Shown here: one piece after another, positions 1 to 8,629 of the stretch | How positions within the stretch are numbered: position 1 is the stretch's first letter | Layout: each line of letters opens with the position of its first letter | DNA from: Deltaproteobacteria bacterium | Lineage (GTDB): Bacteria; Desulfobacterota; Desulfarculia; Adiutricales; Adiutricaceae | Reading direction: 5' to 3' | Assembly (NCBI GenBank): GCA_031273455.1 | Contig: JAISRZ010000040.1 | Location: forward strand, 1-33,355 | DNA: 33,355 bases | Made by a program: the position numbers and the translations under genes | Notes under the pieces: model-generated | The model's input: only the letters and a program-made list of their open reading frames with translations | Told to the model about the DNA's origin: nothing | Databases searched by the model: none

Positions 1-2037
1 ATGGCCCTTAAACAATTGCCTCTAGGAAATCAGATGTTCCCGGCGATAATAGACCAAAACTTATTTTACGCGGACAAAACCAGATATATATACGATCTGT
101 TACAAAATTCTGTACAGAACTATTTCCTCTCCCGGCCCCGGCGTTTTGGCAAAACCCTTTTGCTTCACACCTTAGCTGAGCTTTTCACCGGTAACCGCCA
201 GCGTTTCGAAGGTCTTTGGATTGGGCGGTCCAATTACGACTTTATAGCGTATCCCACCCTGTTTCTGACTCTTTCAGTAAAATCGAACAGTCCTTCCGCC
301 CTAGAGAACGCGATCCTAGGTCAGCTTAAGAAAATCACCCCAAAAGGTCTTAATGTGTTGGGGGATACGTCAGATGCGTATTTTGGGAACCTTATCGAGG
401 CTCTTAACGAAAAATTTAATTCTCAAGTAGTGGTGCTCATAGACGAGTATGACGCCCCGGTGACTAAAAATTTGGCCAACCCAAGCTTGGCCGAGGCTAA
501 CAGAGATATCCTTCACGATTTTTTCGCCACTCTAAAACAGCCTTCCGTTCAGCCCTGTATCCGCTTCACCATGGTTACCGGTATAACCAGATACGCGCTG
601 ACCTCCCTGGACTCTGGCCCTAATCAAATAATTGATATCTCCCTTAAGTCAGAATTCGCCGGGATCTGCGGTTTTACCGTAGACGAATTTGATTCCCTTT
701 TCCAAGACCGGTTGGAAAGTACCCTAACCATCCTTAAAGCTAAAGCCAAATCCAACTCGAGAACGTTGGTTAACGAGGCTGGCGGAATCACGGATTCCTC
801 TACGGTGGCTGATTTGCGAGCCACAATTTTTAAATGGTATGACGGCTACAACTGGGGTGGCCAAACTAAGGTCCTTAACCCTTTATCTCTGCTCCAGTTA
901 TTTCAATGGAACGCCTTTGGCTCTCACTGGATCCGGAGCGGTCGCCCAGGTCATTTGACCGCCTTGATTAAAGAAAGGCCATGGGAATTCCTGGAATTCC
1001 CGTTACAGTCATACATTACCGGGGATATAAGAAAACAGGAACTGGACCATCTAGAGCCCGCCTCGGTCCTTTTCCATAGTGGCTACCTAACCCTAGATGA
1101 CTCCATCGATAAAACCGAGGAAGGCCAAAGCCTTGAACCGCTTGAAAAGGGTTTCGCGTATTTACGACTTCCCAATTACGAAGTGAAATCTAACTACAAC
1201 GAGGATTGTTTCGCCGTTGTTTTGGATCCTAAATCAAGAGCTAGGCTTAAATCAAAACGCTCGGCGCTTCAAGAGGCTATTTTGAGCCGTGACGCTCCGG
1301 CGGTTCAAACCATCTTTAGCGACCTTTTCGGAACCATTACTTTCCACCAAAGGCCAGATGGCGAGAAAGCCTTCCACGCTTTAGCTCAAATGATTCTTTC
1401 GGTCATGAGTTTAAAGGTAGAGCCTGAACTCGCGGGCCCTATAGGACGACTAGACATAGCTGTTAAATTAAAGTCCCGGGTCTATGGCGTCATTGAGTTA
1501 AAATATTGCCCTAACTTAAAGATTAAACCCAAGGAAGAAGATAAATTTTTGGCCGTTAAAGCCATGGAAAGGCTACCGCAAGAAGAGTGGGAAACGGTTT
1601 TAGCCAACGTGGCCAGGCAAAAACTTAAATTTGCGGAAATCTCGCGAATTTTATCCGCTACCCCCAAGAAACGATTACCTGAGGCCGAGGCTAACCACCT
1701 TCTGGCCCAAGCCGCCTTAACTTCGTTAGCTGAGGGGGCGCTCAATAAAGTTTTGGCTAAGGTGGCCCGGGAAAAACTTTCACCAGAAGAAATCGAAAAA
1801 ATCTTCCAAACCGCGGGCTCTAGTTTGGAAAAATCCGCGGAGGAAATTGATAAAGACTTGTCTAAGGCCGCCCAAGGCGCCCTAGACGCCATTAAGAATA
1901 AAGATTATCACGCCGTATTGAAACTAAGGGCCGATGAGTTTATTGACCTGGGGATGGCGATCTACGGCTATGGCCGGCCTATTAAGGTCGTTTTCGACCC
2001 TAAGCCCACAACCAAGCGTCAGCTAAGTCGTAAGTAA
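1..2037 (+). CDS. AAA-ATPase_like / PD-(D/E)XK nuclease family protein, apparently intact
   Basis: A 678-aa protein of the AAA-ATPase_like (PF09820) plus PDDEXK_9 (PF08011, formerly DUF1703) architecture. The N-terminal signature F-Y-A-D-K-T is at about residues 22-27. Walker A is RPRRFGKT (45-52) and Walker B is VVVLIDEYDAP (143-153) with D148/E149 intact. The family motifs WYDGYNW and ICGFT are also present. The C-terminal nuclease core has D485 (GRLD) and E499/K501 (VIELK). About 110 residues separate the ELK strand from the family's C-terminal end, and this stretch holds two copies of a helical segment of about 20 residues (532-552 and 583-603). The biological role of the family is not established; defense or mobile-element roles have been proposed because copies multiply in genomes. 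The ATG is the first base of the window, so no ribosome-binding site can be checked and a longer upstream start cannot be excluded. Two degraded paralogues lie at 22653 and 24105. Confidence 0.88.
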   Translation: MALKQLPLGNQMFPAIIDQNLFYADKTRYIYDLLQNSVQNYFLSRPRRFGKTLLLHTLAELFTGNRQRFEGLWIGRSNYDFIAYPTLFLTLSVKSNSPSALENAILGQLKKITPKGLNVLGDTSDAYFGNLIEALNEKFNSQVVVLIDEYDAPVTKNLANPSLAEANRDILHDFFATLKQPSVQPCIRFTMVTGITRYALTSLDSGPNQIIDISLKSEFAGICGFTVDEFDSLFQDRLESTLTILKAKAKSNSRTLVNEAGGITDSSTVADLRATIFKWYDGYNWGGQTKVLNPLSLLQLFQWNAFGSHWIRSGRPGHLTALIKERPWEFLEFPLQSYITGDIRKQELDHLEPASVLFHSGYLTLDDSIDKTEEGQSLEPLEKGFAYLRLPNYEVKSNYNEDCFAVVLDPKSRARLKSKRSALQEAILSRDAPAVQTIFSDLFGTITFHQRPDGEKAFHALAQMILSVMSLKVEPELAGPIGRLDIAVKLKSRVYGVIELKYCPNLKIKPKEEDKFLAVKAMERLPQEEWETVLANVARQKLKFAEISRILSATPKKRLPEAEANHLLAQAALTSLAEGALNKVLAKVAREKLSPEEIEKIFQTAGSSLEKSAEEIDKDLSKAAQGALDAIKNKDYHAVLKLRADEFIDLGMAIYGYGRPIKVVFDPKPTTKRQLSRK

Positions 2038-2366
2038 AACCATAGGGCTAGTTTTCGAAAGGTGGCGAAAAATCCTTTGGGGACGTAAGGCTCTCATGAC
2101 CACCTTTGTTTGTTTTGGCGCGCCAAATACGTGAACGGATACAGGCTTCCACCTATCGAAGCCTTACTCTGGCCGACCGCGGCCCCAATCCTTGGCCCCT
2201 GGGCTTAATCCCCGGGGGTAATTCTTTTCTAAATAAGTCAAGCTTATAGGCCATTAACCAGGATATTTTACCTTATTTTACGCTTAAAGCGGTCTTATCT
2301 TGGTTAGATGATAGGCTAATAAATATTTTTTGTAGTTAGAGCGTCTTTTTCTTTGGGGAATAGTCC
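2038..2366. other. Intergenic spacer between the AAA-ATPase gene and the SGNH/ABC operon
   Basis: This 329-bp spacer has no convincing ORF. The left half is GC-rich and ends in the terminator-like hairpin at 2196-2218. The right half (about 2222-2345) is AT-rich and probably holds the promoter of the downstream operon, but no clear -35/-10 pair could be picked out. GGGG at 2355-2358 serves as ribosome-binding site for the ATG at 2367. Confidence 0.6.
2196..2228 (+). terminator. Probable intrinsic terminator of the first AAA-ATPase gene
   Basis: CCCCTGGG (2196-2203) pairs with CCCGGGGG (2211-2218), giving an 8-bp stem with one G-U wobble and a 7-nt loop. A U-rich run, TTCTTTT, follows at 2222-2228. 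It lies about 160 nt past the stop codon, which is rather far, and the U-tract is interrupted, so this is a moderate call. Confidence 0.45.
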
Positions 2367-4610
2367 ATGCGATTTCGACGACCAGGTTTAACCCCTGGCC
2401 GGGTCATCTTGGCTTACCTGGTGGCCCTACTTTTGGTCTTGAGCCATGAGGCCGGTCGGTTGGCCGACTGGCTCACCGATCTGGGTCGGGCTGGGGAAGG
2501 GCCGAGCCGGACTTTAGCTTTAAACGTAGCCGCGGACTTAAAAGCCGGGGCTAGACGGGCCGGGATTATTACCCTCGGGGAAAAGGAAGACCAGTTTTTT
2601 TTGGCTTTAACGCCCCAACTGGAAGTGGGGGCCTTAAGGGGGTCCCCTGGCCCAAGGAAGAGCTATACCGATTTAGCGGGACTATCCGCGCCTAACGTCT
2701 GGCCAGAGCCCCTAGGGCCAGATTTACCCCTTTTAAACGGGTCCATGGGCCTACCGCCGACTAGCCCCCCAGTTGGCTCTGGGTCTAACGGGTCTTTAGA
2801 GTCGCTAGACTCTAACTTACCCCCCGCGGACGGGGCCAAGGTTGAATCTATCCCCCTTAACGCCGCGCCCCAGAAGCCTATTTACAAAAACGTTCTTTTA
2901 ATTGGCGACTCCATGATGCTGGAAGGCTTAGGCCCGCCGCTCCAGAAAGCCTTAAAAAACGTCGTGGGCCTGGAAGTCAGTCGGGAGGGCCGTTACGCCA
3001 CCGGTCTTTGTCGGTTGGACGTCTTTGACTGGTTTAGCTACTTTGAGGAGATGATCGCGGCCAAAGAGCCGGATCTGGTCATTATCACCATCGGGGCCAA
3101 TGACACCCAAGACATTGTCGATGAGAACGGGCGGCACTTGGTGACCACGGACAGTTGGCGGGAGATCTATGGCCAAAGGGTTAAGACCCTTTTAGCCATC
3201 GCCGCCCAGAGTAAGGTGGAGGTGGCCTGGATCGGCCTTCCCATCATGGGTCAGGAGACTTACAACCAAAGGACCATCGCCATTAACGAGGTCGCCGCCC
3301 AAGCTTGCGCGGAGGCCAGTAACTGTCGGTTCTTTGACTCCTGGGACATTCTGGCCGATAAGGGCCAATACTCGACTTTTTTAACCATTAACCAAAAGCG
3401 CCAAAGGGTTAGAGCCAAAGATCTTATCCATTTAACCGAGGCCGGCGGGCGGATCTTAGCCGAGGCCTTTTTAAACGACACCCAAAGTTGGGCCATCTTA
3501 GGCCAAGACCCCAATAGCCCGCTAGCGGAAAGCGACCTCCCCGCGGCCCCGGTCGTCCTTAACCCCAACGCCCCCCCCATTAGGTTGGTGAGCGCCCCTA
3601 TCCCCATTGATGGGCCTAACCCCCCAGAGAACCGGACCATCATTGATGATCCCGCTTTGGTCCCCAATAAGCTGGTTCCCCCGGCCCCGGTTATCTTTGG
3701 GCCGAGCCAAATTGATAACTTAAAAGCTGATAACTTAACTAAGGTCGCCCCTACCGGATCCCATAACTTAACGACTAACCCCAACCCTTTGGCCAACTTA
3801 ACCATCAACCCGCCGCCCATGGTTTATCCAGACCCCAAAGAGGCCGCGGCTTTAGTGGAAGCCACCTTGGAGTCCCGGCTTTTAGGGCGGACGGTTAACT
3901 ACCTCGTTTACACCCCCAAAACCCAAGGGCCTTTACCGGCGGTCTTACTCCTCCCTGGGGTGGGGGAAAACTACAAAGCCTTTGTCAGCCACTTTGGGGA
4001 AGACTTATTTAAGCAAGCCATCGCCAATGGTTTAATCTTAATCATGATCGACTCGGGCGAGGACGGGTGGTATTTGGATAGCCCTATCCTAAAGCGCTCT
4101 AAGTATCAATCCCATATCTTAGATGAGCTCATCCCGGACGCTTTAGAAAAGTTCCCCATCCAAAAGGAGAAGCTCGCCATTAGCGGCATCTCCATGGGCG
4201 GGCATGGGGCCTTAACCTTGGCCTTAAAGAGCCCGACCCGCTTTCAGGCGGTCTCGTCCTTTTCCGGGGTGACCGATTTGACCGTCCATGGGGATAACCA
4301 CCCCATTAACCGGTTTTTGGGCCTCGAAAAGGTCTTAGGCCCCTATAAACGGCATACGGCCCGCTGGCGGGAAAGCTCGGCTTATTGGGTGACGAAAGAC
4401 GACCCCGCGGCCTTAAAGGGGTTAGGGGTCTTTTTGACCGTGGGTCTTTCCGATAAGCTGACCCTCGCCGAGAACCGGCAGTACGATCGCTTGCTGACCG
4501 AACTAGCTATCCCCCACCTGTACCGGGAAGACTCGGGCGGCCATGACTGGCCCTTATGGCTCCGGGAGCTTCCGGATCACTTAGCCTTTTTGGCTGGGTA
4601 TTTAAGGTAG
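2367..4610 (+). CDS. Membrane-anchored bifunctional esterase: SGNH (DUF459-like) hydrolase fused to an alpha/beta-hydrolase esterase
   Basis: A 747-aa protein. One hydrophobic segment at about residues 13-26 acts as a signal anchor, so both enzymatic domains are predicted to be extracytoplasmic. The SGNH domain (about 172-370) shows the GDS nucleophile motif (G180-D181-S182), block III GAND (243-246) and the D-x-x-H dyad D352/H355. A Pro/Asn-rich linker follows (about 385-485). The second domain (about 495-747) resembles EstA/S-formylglutathione-hydrolase-type esterases: nucleophile elbow G-I-S-M-G-G with S609, probable acid D696 and H726 in GGHDW. Both catalytic sets look complete. The likely role is removing or transferring acyl groups on envelope glycans or lipids; the substrate is unknown. 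GGGG at 2355-2358 precedes the ATG by 8 nt. The gene ends 7 nt before the first ABC half-transporter, which indicates an operon. Confidence 0.85.
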   Translation: MRFRRPGLTPGRVILAYLVALLLVLSHEAGRLADWLTDLGRAGEGPSRTLALNVAADLKAGARRAGIITLGEKEDQFFLALTPQLEVGALRGSPGPRKSYTDLAGLSAPNVWPEPLGPDLPLLNGSMGLPPTSPPVGSGSNGSLESLDSNLPPADGAKVESIPLNAAPQKPIYKNVLLIGDSMMLEGLGPPLQKALKNVVGLEVSREGRYATGLCRLDVFDWFSYFEEMIAAKEPDLVIITIGANDTQDIVDENGRHLVTTDSWREIYGQRVKTLLAIAAQSKVEVAWIGLPIMGQETYNQRTIAINEVAAQACAEASNCRFFDSWDILADKGQYSTFLTINQKRQRVRAKDLIHLTEAGGRILAEAFLNDTQSWAILGQDPNSPLAESDLPAAPVVLNPNAPPIRLVSAPIPIDGPNPPENRTIIDDPALVPNKLVPPAPVIFGPSQIDNLKADNLTKVAPTGSHNLTTNPNPLANLTINPPPMVYPDPKEAAALVEATLESRLLGRTVNYLVYTPKTQGPLPAVLLLPGVGENYKAFVSHFGEDLFKQAIANGLILIMIDSGEDGWYLDSPILKRSKYQSHILDELIPDALEKFPIQKEKLAISGISMGGHGALTLALKSPTRFQAVSSFSGVTDLTVHGDNHPINRFLGLEKVLGPYKRHTARWRESSAYWVTKDDPAALKGLGVFLTVGLSDKLTLAENRQYDRLLTELAIPHLYREDSGGHDWPLWLRELPDHLAFLAGYLR

Positions 4611-4617
4611 GCTAAAA

Positions 4618-6360
4618 GTGAAAAGCCTATCCTTAGTGGGAGTCAACTTTCGGGAAAAGCTCGGCCAAGTCTTAATCGGCTTTGTGGCTTTAGCCGCTTG
4701 CGATCTTTTGCAGATGTTTATCCCCCGGTTGACCGGCCAAGCCATTGACATCTTGTCCGATCCCGAGACCCCCTTACGGCCCTTAATCGCGACCATTGGT
4801 TATATTTTAGGCTTAGCCGTCTTAGTGGCTCTTTTAAGGTACGCTTGGCGCCACTTAATCTACGGTTTTTCCCGGCATCTGGAAAAGGATCTAAGACGCC
4901 GCTTACACGCCCGCTTTTTAGCTTTGTCCTTAACCTGGCACCAAGATAACTCCAGCGGCGACTTAATGGCCTTGGCCACCAATGACATTGAGTCGGTCCG
5001 CATGGCCGTGGGTTTTGGCTTGGTCAGCTTCATGGACGGGTTAGTCATGGGTCTAGCGGCCATAATCTTTATGCTGGCCATTAACCCGGCTTTGTCTTTC
5101 TACGCCTTTTTGCCCATGCCCTTAATCATCGTCTTAACCCGCTACTTTGGTCAGGCCATCTACTTAAAGGTCTTGGAGACCCACGACGTTTTCGGGAAGA
5201 TGACGGAAACGGTTCGCGAGCAGTTAGCCGGGATCAAAGTCATTAGGGCTATGGGCTTAGAAAGTTTATCCCAACTAGAGGTGGAAAAGGTCTCCTGGGC
5301 CCACTCCCTCAAAAACGTCCGCCTCTCCTTAACCATGGGCTTATTCTTCCCTTTAATGACCTTACTCACCAACCTGGCTTTAGCCTTAACCTTGTACTTA
5401 GGCGGTCGGGCCACCATGGTCTGGTCCATCACCCCCGGGGATTTTGTGGCCTTTATCACTTATTTGGCCTTACTCTCCTGGCCCATGATGGCCTTAGGTT
5501 TGACCATAGGCTTAATGCAGCAAGGTTTAGCCGCCTTGGACCGTTTGGCCCGGGTCATGCGGGCCACTGAGCCCTCAGCCAGACCTTTGGTGAAAACCTT
5601 CGCGGATCCATTGTCCTTGGAGATAGTTTTCGATAAGGTCAATTTCTCTTATAAGTCCCGGGTGGGCTTAGTCTTGGACAACTTGTCCCTGACCTTGCCC
5701 CAAGGGACCATCTGCGCCATGACCGGGCCCACGGGCTCCGGGAAAAGCTCCTTGGCCGCCTTACTTCCGGCCCTTTATGAGCCCACCGGGGGCCGGATAT
5801 TGTTAAACGGTCGGCCCTCGATGGAATGGCCCTTAAAAAACTTACGGGACCTTTTTGGTTACGTGCCCCAGGATGGGTATATCTTCACTGGGACCTTAGG
5901 CCAGAACCTAGCTTTAGGTAAACCCGGGGCTAAGGAAGAGGAACTGATCCAAGCCGCCGAGACGGCTGGCCTGAAAGTGGACCCTATGATTTTTCCGGAA
6001 GGGCTAGAGACCTTAATCGGCGAACGGGGCATTAGCTTATCCGGGGGCCAGCGGCAAAGGCTGGCTTTGGCCCGGGCCATTTTAAAAGACCCGGTCTTTT
6101 TGATCTTGGATGACACCTTATCCGCGGTGGACGCGGCGGTGGAGGAGGAGATCTTAGCCCGCTTAATCCCGGCCCGGAAAGAGCGGGAGACCTTAATCAT
6201 TAGCCACCGGGTGACCACCTTAAAGGCGGCCAGCCTCATCTTGGTCCTAGAAAACGGCCGTTTAACCGACTTAGGGACAAGCCAGGAACTGACCAACCGG
6301 TCGGGCTATTACCAAAGGATCACCGAGCTAGCGAGCCGCCACCAAGGGTCCAAAGGTTAA
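4618..6360 (+). CDS. ABC exporter half-transporter with degenerate ATP site (MdlA/TM287-like)
   Basis: A 580-aa half-transporter: a type I exporter membrane domain (about 1-300, six helices) then a nucleotide-binding domain. Walker A is GPTGSGKS (370-377), the signature LSGGQRQR (474-481), Walker B LILDD (495-499) and the H-loop His H530. The catalytic glutamate after Walker B is replaced by D499. This is the hallmark of the degenerate subunit in heterodimeric exporters such as MdlAB, LmrCD and TM287/288. The partner is the next gene, 5 nt downstream. The start is GTG at 4618, with AAGG at 4605-4608 overlapping the end of the preceding gene, so translation is probably coupled. The substrate is not evident; linkage to an extracytoplasmic esterase suggests lipids, glycolipids or acylated compounds, which is inference only. 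Confidence 0.92.
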   Translation: MKSLSLVGVNFREKLGQVLIGFVALAACDLLQMFIPRLTGQAIDILSDPETPLRPLIATIGYILGLAVLVALLRYAWRHLIYGFSRHLEKDLRRRLHARFLALSLTWHQDNSSGDLMALATNDIESVRMAVGFGLVSFMDGLVMGLAAIIFMLAINPALSFYAFLPMPLIIVLTRYFGQAIYLKVLETHDVFGKMTETVREQLAGIKVIRAMGLESLSQLEVEKVSWAHSLKNVRLSLTMGLFFPLMTLLTNLALALTLYLGGRATMVWSITPGDFVAFITYLALLSWPMMALGLTIGLMQQGLAALDRLARVMRATEPSARPLVKTFADPLSLEIVFDKVNFSYKSRVGLVLDNLSLTLPQGTICAMTGPTGSGKSSLAALLPALYEPTGGRILLNGRPSMEWPLKNLRDLFGYVPQDGYIFTGTLGQNLALGKPGAKEEELIQAAETAGLKVDPMIFPEGLETLIGERGISLSGGQRQRLALARAILKDPVFLILDDTLSAVDAAVEEEILARLIPARKERETLIISHRVTTLKAASLILVLENGRLTDLGTSQELTNRSGYYQRITELASRHQGSKG

Positions 6361-6365
6361 AACCC

Positions 6366-8459
6366 GTGTTGAAAAAAATCTTAAAACGGGATTACCGGCT
6401 GATTAACATTCTCTTTTCAGCCTCAAAGCCTTACTGGCGGATCTTCGCCGGGAGCGTGGTCATGATCATGGCCGCGGCCATCATTAGCTTGGTTCTCCCC
6501 TACTTAACCAAGGTGGCCATTGACGACTACATCCTCCCCATGGGGAAGATTTTAATCTTAAAAGAAAAGACCCTGCCCCCGGACATCGCCCATCTGGTGA
6601 CCATGGACGACTTGGAGCCCACGAGCGATCCAGACGTTTATTTTTTAGACGTCGATAAAGCCGAGCTTTTGGACGCCAAACAGACTAAGCGCTTAACCCA
6701 AGAGGGTTTTTTAGATCCCGATGAGTGGTATTATCGGCCCTTTAGCCTAACTTTTCCTCACCATGAGGCCCTAACCCTGGCCCAAAAAGACCCCAAACTC
6801 AAGATCTGGCCCCAAGGGGCGGCGGTGAGGAAGACCGATCTCCCGGATCTAACCGCCGGGTTTAACCTAATTTTACGCGGGGCCGATTTAACGGGTCTAA
6901 AACATTTGGCCATTGGCTTTGGGGTCTTAATGGTCTTAGGCTACTTTTTTGACTTGGGCCAAAGATACCTCCTGGAGTCCGGGGCCCAGAAGATGAGCCA
7001 TAACTTAAGATCCACCATTATGGCCCACCTCCTTAAACTGAGCCAAAACTTCTATGACCATGAGCAGTCGGGCCGCTTAACCTCAAGATTAACCTCGGAC
7101 ATCAATAACATTAACGCCCTGGTTAAATCCACGGCCGCCTCCTTTTTTAGCGATGTTTTAAGCTTAATCGGGGTCACGGCCATCATGTTCTATTTAAACC
7201 CTAAATTAGCTTTAATCACTCTTATTTTAACCCCATTAGCCGCGGTTTTAAGCTTACGCTATGGCCATTTGGCCCGGGTCATCCACCGGGAGCTAAGGGC
7301 CAAGGTCGCGGCCATTAACCAGTCCTTTAACGAGTCTTTAGCGGGGTTAGGAATTATCCAAGCCTTTAACCGGGAAAAAGAGACTGAGGAAAGTTTTGAG
7401 GAGCTAAACGAAGCTAACTTCCAAGCCGGGAAAAAGCAGGTTCACTCGGTGGCCGTGTTTTTGCCCTTAGTGGATCTGTGCGCCACCTTTGTTTTGTCGC
7501 TAGTTTTGTGGTTTGGCGGCATCATGGCCATTGAGGAAACCATCACCCTAGGGGTCTTGGCCGCCTTTGTGGGCTACGCCAACCGCTTTTTTACGCCCAT
7601 TAAGGATCTGGCTGAAAAGCTTAACACCTTCCAGTCGGCCTTCGCCTCCATGGAGCGGTTAGAGGAGCTCTTAAACAACGAGGACATCTTAACCCCCACC
7701 CCGCCGGTTCTTTACCCGGTTAAGCTTGGGGGGCTAGTGGAGGTTAAGGATCTCTTTTTTAGCTATGGCCCGGATCGGCCAATGGTCTTAAAGGACATTA
7801 ACTTAACGGTGGAGCCCGGCGAGTCCGTGGCCTTAGTGGGGGCCACCGGAAGTGGGAAAAGTAGCTTAATTAGCTTATTGCTAAGATTTTACGATCCCGT
7901 GGCCGGGGAAATCCTCTTTGACCGGGAGCCATTAAAGAACCTCGACATTAAAGCCCATCGAAAGCGGATCTCTTTAGTCACCCAAGACGTTTACCTCTCC
8001 TCAGCCACGGTCATGGATAATCTGAGGTTAGGCCGACAAAACTTAACCGACGCGGCCATCTACGCGGCCACTAAAGCCGTGGGGGCGGATGAGTTCATTC
8101 AAAAGTTGCCGGGCGGTTACCAGGAGCTTTTAGGGGCTGAGGGGAAAAGCTTATCCGCTGGGCAAAGGCAACTATTGGCTTGCGCCCGGGCCTTAATCGA
8201 AGCCCCGCAGATCATCATCCTGGACGAAGCCACGGCCTTTGTCGATAACGAATCCGAACTACAAATAGAAAAAGCCTTAGCCACGGTCTTAAAGGGCCGG
8301 ACCTCCATTATCATCGCCCACCGCTTATCCACCACCCGTAGAGCCCATCGGATCATAGTTTTGGACCAAGGCCAGATAGTTGAGGAAGGGTCCCACGAAG
8401 AGCTGGTGGCCTTAAAAGGGTTGTATTACCACCTAGCCCGCTTACAAGGCTTAAGCTAG
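6366..8459 (+). CDS. ABC exporter half-transporter with canonical Walker B (MdlB/TM288-like) and a large TM1-TM2 insertion
   Basis: A 697-aa partner of the preceding gene. The nucleotide-binding domain has Walker A GATGSGKS (492-499), a non-consensus signature LSAGQRQ (596-602), Walker B with D620/E621 intact, and H-loop H652. Together the pair forms one normal ATP site (this Walker A/B with LSGGQ of the partner) and one degenerate site (partner Walker A/B with LSAGQ), as known for heterodimeric exporters. It is about 115 residues longer than the partner. The extra length lies between TM1 (about 20-45) and TM2 (about 175-195) and is a polar stretch predicted to face outside. The start is GTG at 6366, 5 nt after the previous stop, with AAGG at 6353-6356. 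An in-frame TTG at 6369 is the alternative. Confidence 0.92.
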   Translation: MLKKILKRDYRLINILFSASKPYWRIFAGSVVMIMAAAIISLVLPYLTKVAIDDYILPMGKILILKEKTLPPDIAHLVTMDDLEPTSDPDVYFLDVDKAELLDAKQTKRLTQEGFLDPDEWYYRPFSLTFPHHEALTLAQKDPKLKIWPQGAAVRKTDLPDLTAGFNLILRGADLTGLKHLAIGFGVLMVLGYFFDLGQRYLLESGAQKMSHNLRSTIMAHLLKLSQNFYDHEQSGRLTSRLTSDINNINALVKSTAASFFSDVLSLIGVTAIMFYLNPKLALITLILTPLAAVLSLRYGHLARVIHRELRAKVAAINQSFNESLAGLGIIQAFNREKETEESFEELNEANFQAGKKQVHSVAVFLPLVDLCATFVLSLVLWFGGIMAIEETITLGVLAAFVGYANRFFTPIKDLAEKLNTFQSAFASMERLEELLNNEDILTPTPPVLYPVKLGGLVEVKDLFFSYGPDRPMVLKDINLTVEPGESVALVGATGSGKSSLISLLLRFYDPVAGEILFDREPLKNLDIKAHRKRISLVTQDVYLSSATVMDNLRLGRQNLTDAAIYAATKAVGADEFIQKLPGGYQELLGAEGKSLSAGQRQLLACARALIEAPQIIILDEATAFVDNESELQIEKALATVLKGRTSIIIAHRLSTTRRAHRIIVLDQGQIVEEGSHEELVALKGLYYHLARLQGLS

Positions 8460-8629
8460 GGCTTTAGCCCGCCTCGCCAGCGGCTACGGTTGGGGCGTCT
8501 TTCCAGATCCTCTTTGATGGCGGATTAGCGAGGATTAGCCAGAGATAAAAGGTTAAAGTGGCTCGCGGGTAAAGACCGGAAAATTTCACTATATAGACAA
8601 ATAAGCTTGAAATATTATATAAAAGAAAA

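Noticed and set aside
3260..3820. 186-codon open frame on the minus strand
   Set aside because: It lies wholly opposite the SGNH/esterase gene, across the linker and SGNH C-terminal end. Low-complexity composition and lack of a ribosome-binding site mark it as a shadow.
8460..8480. Terminator after the ABC genes
   Set aside because: GGGC-TTTA-GCCC gives only a 4-bp stem and no U-tract follows.
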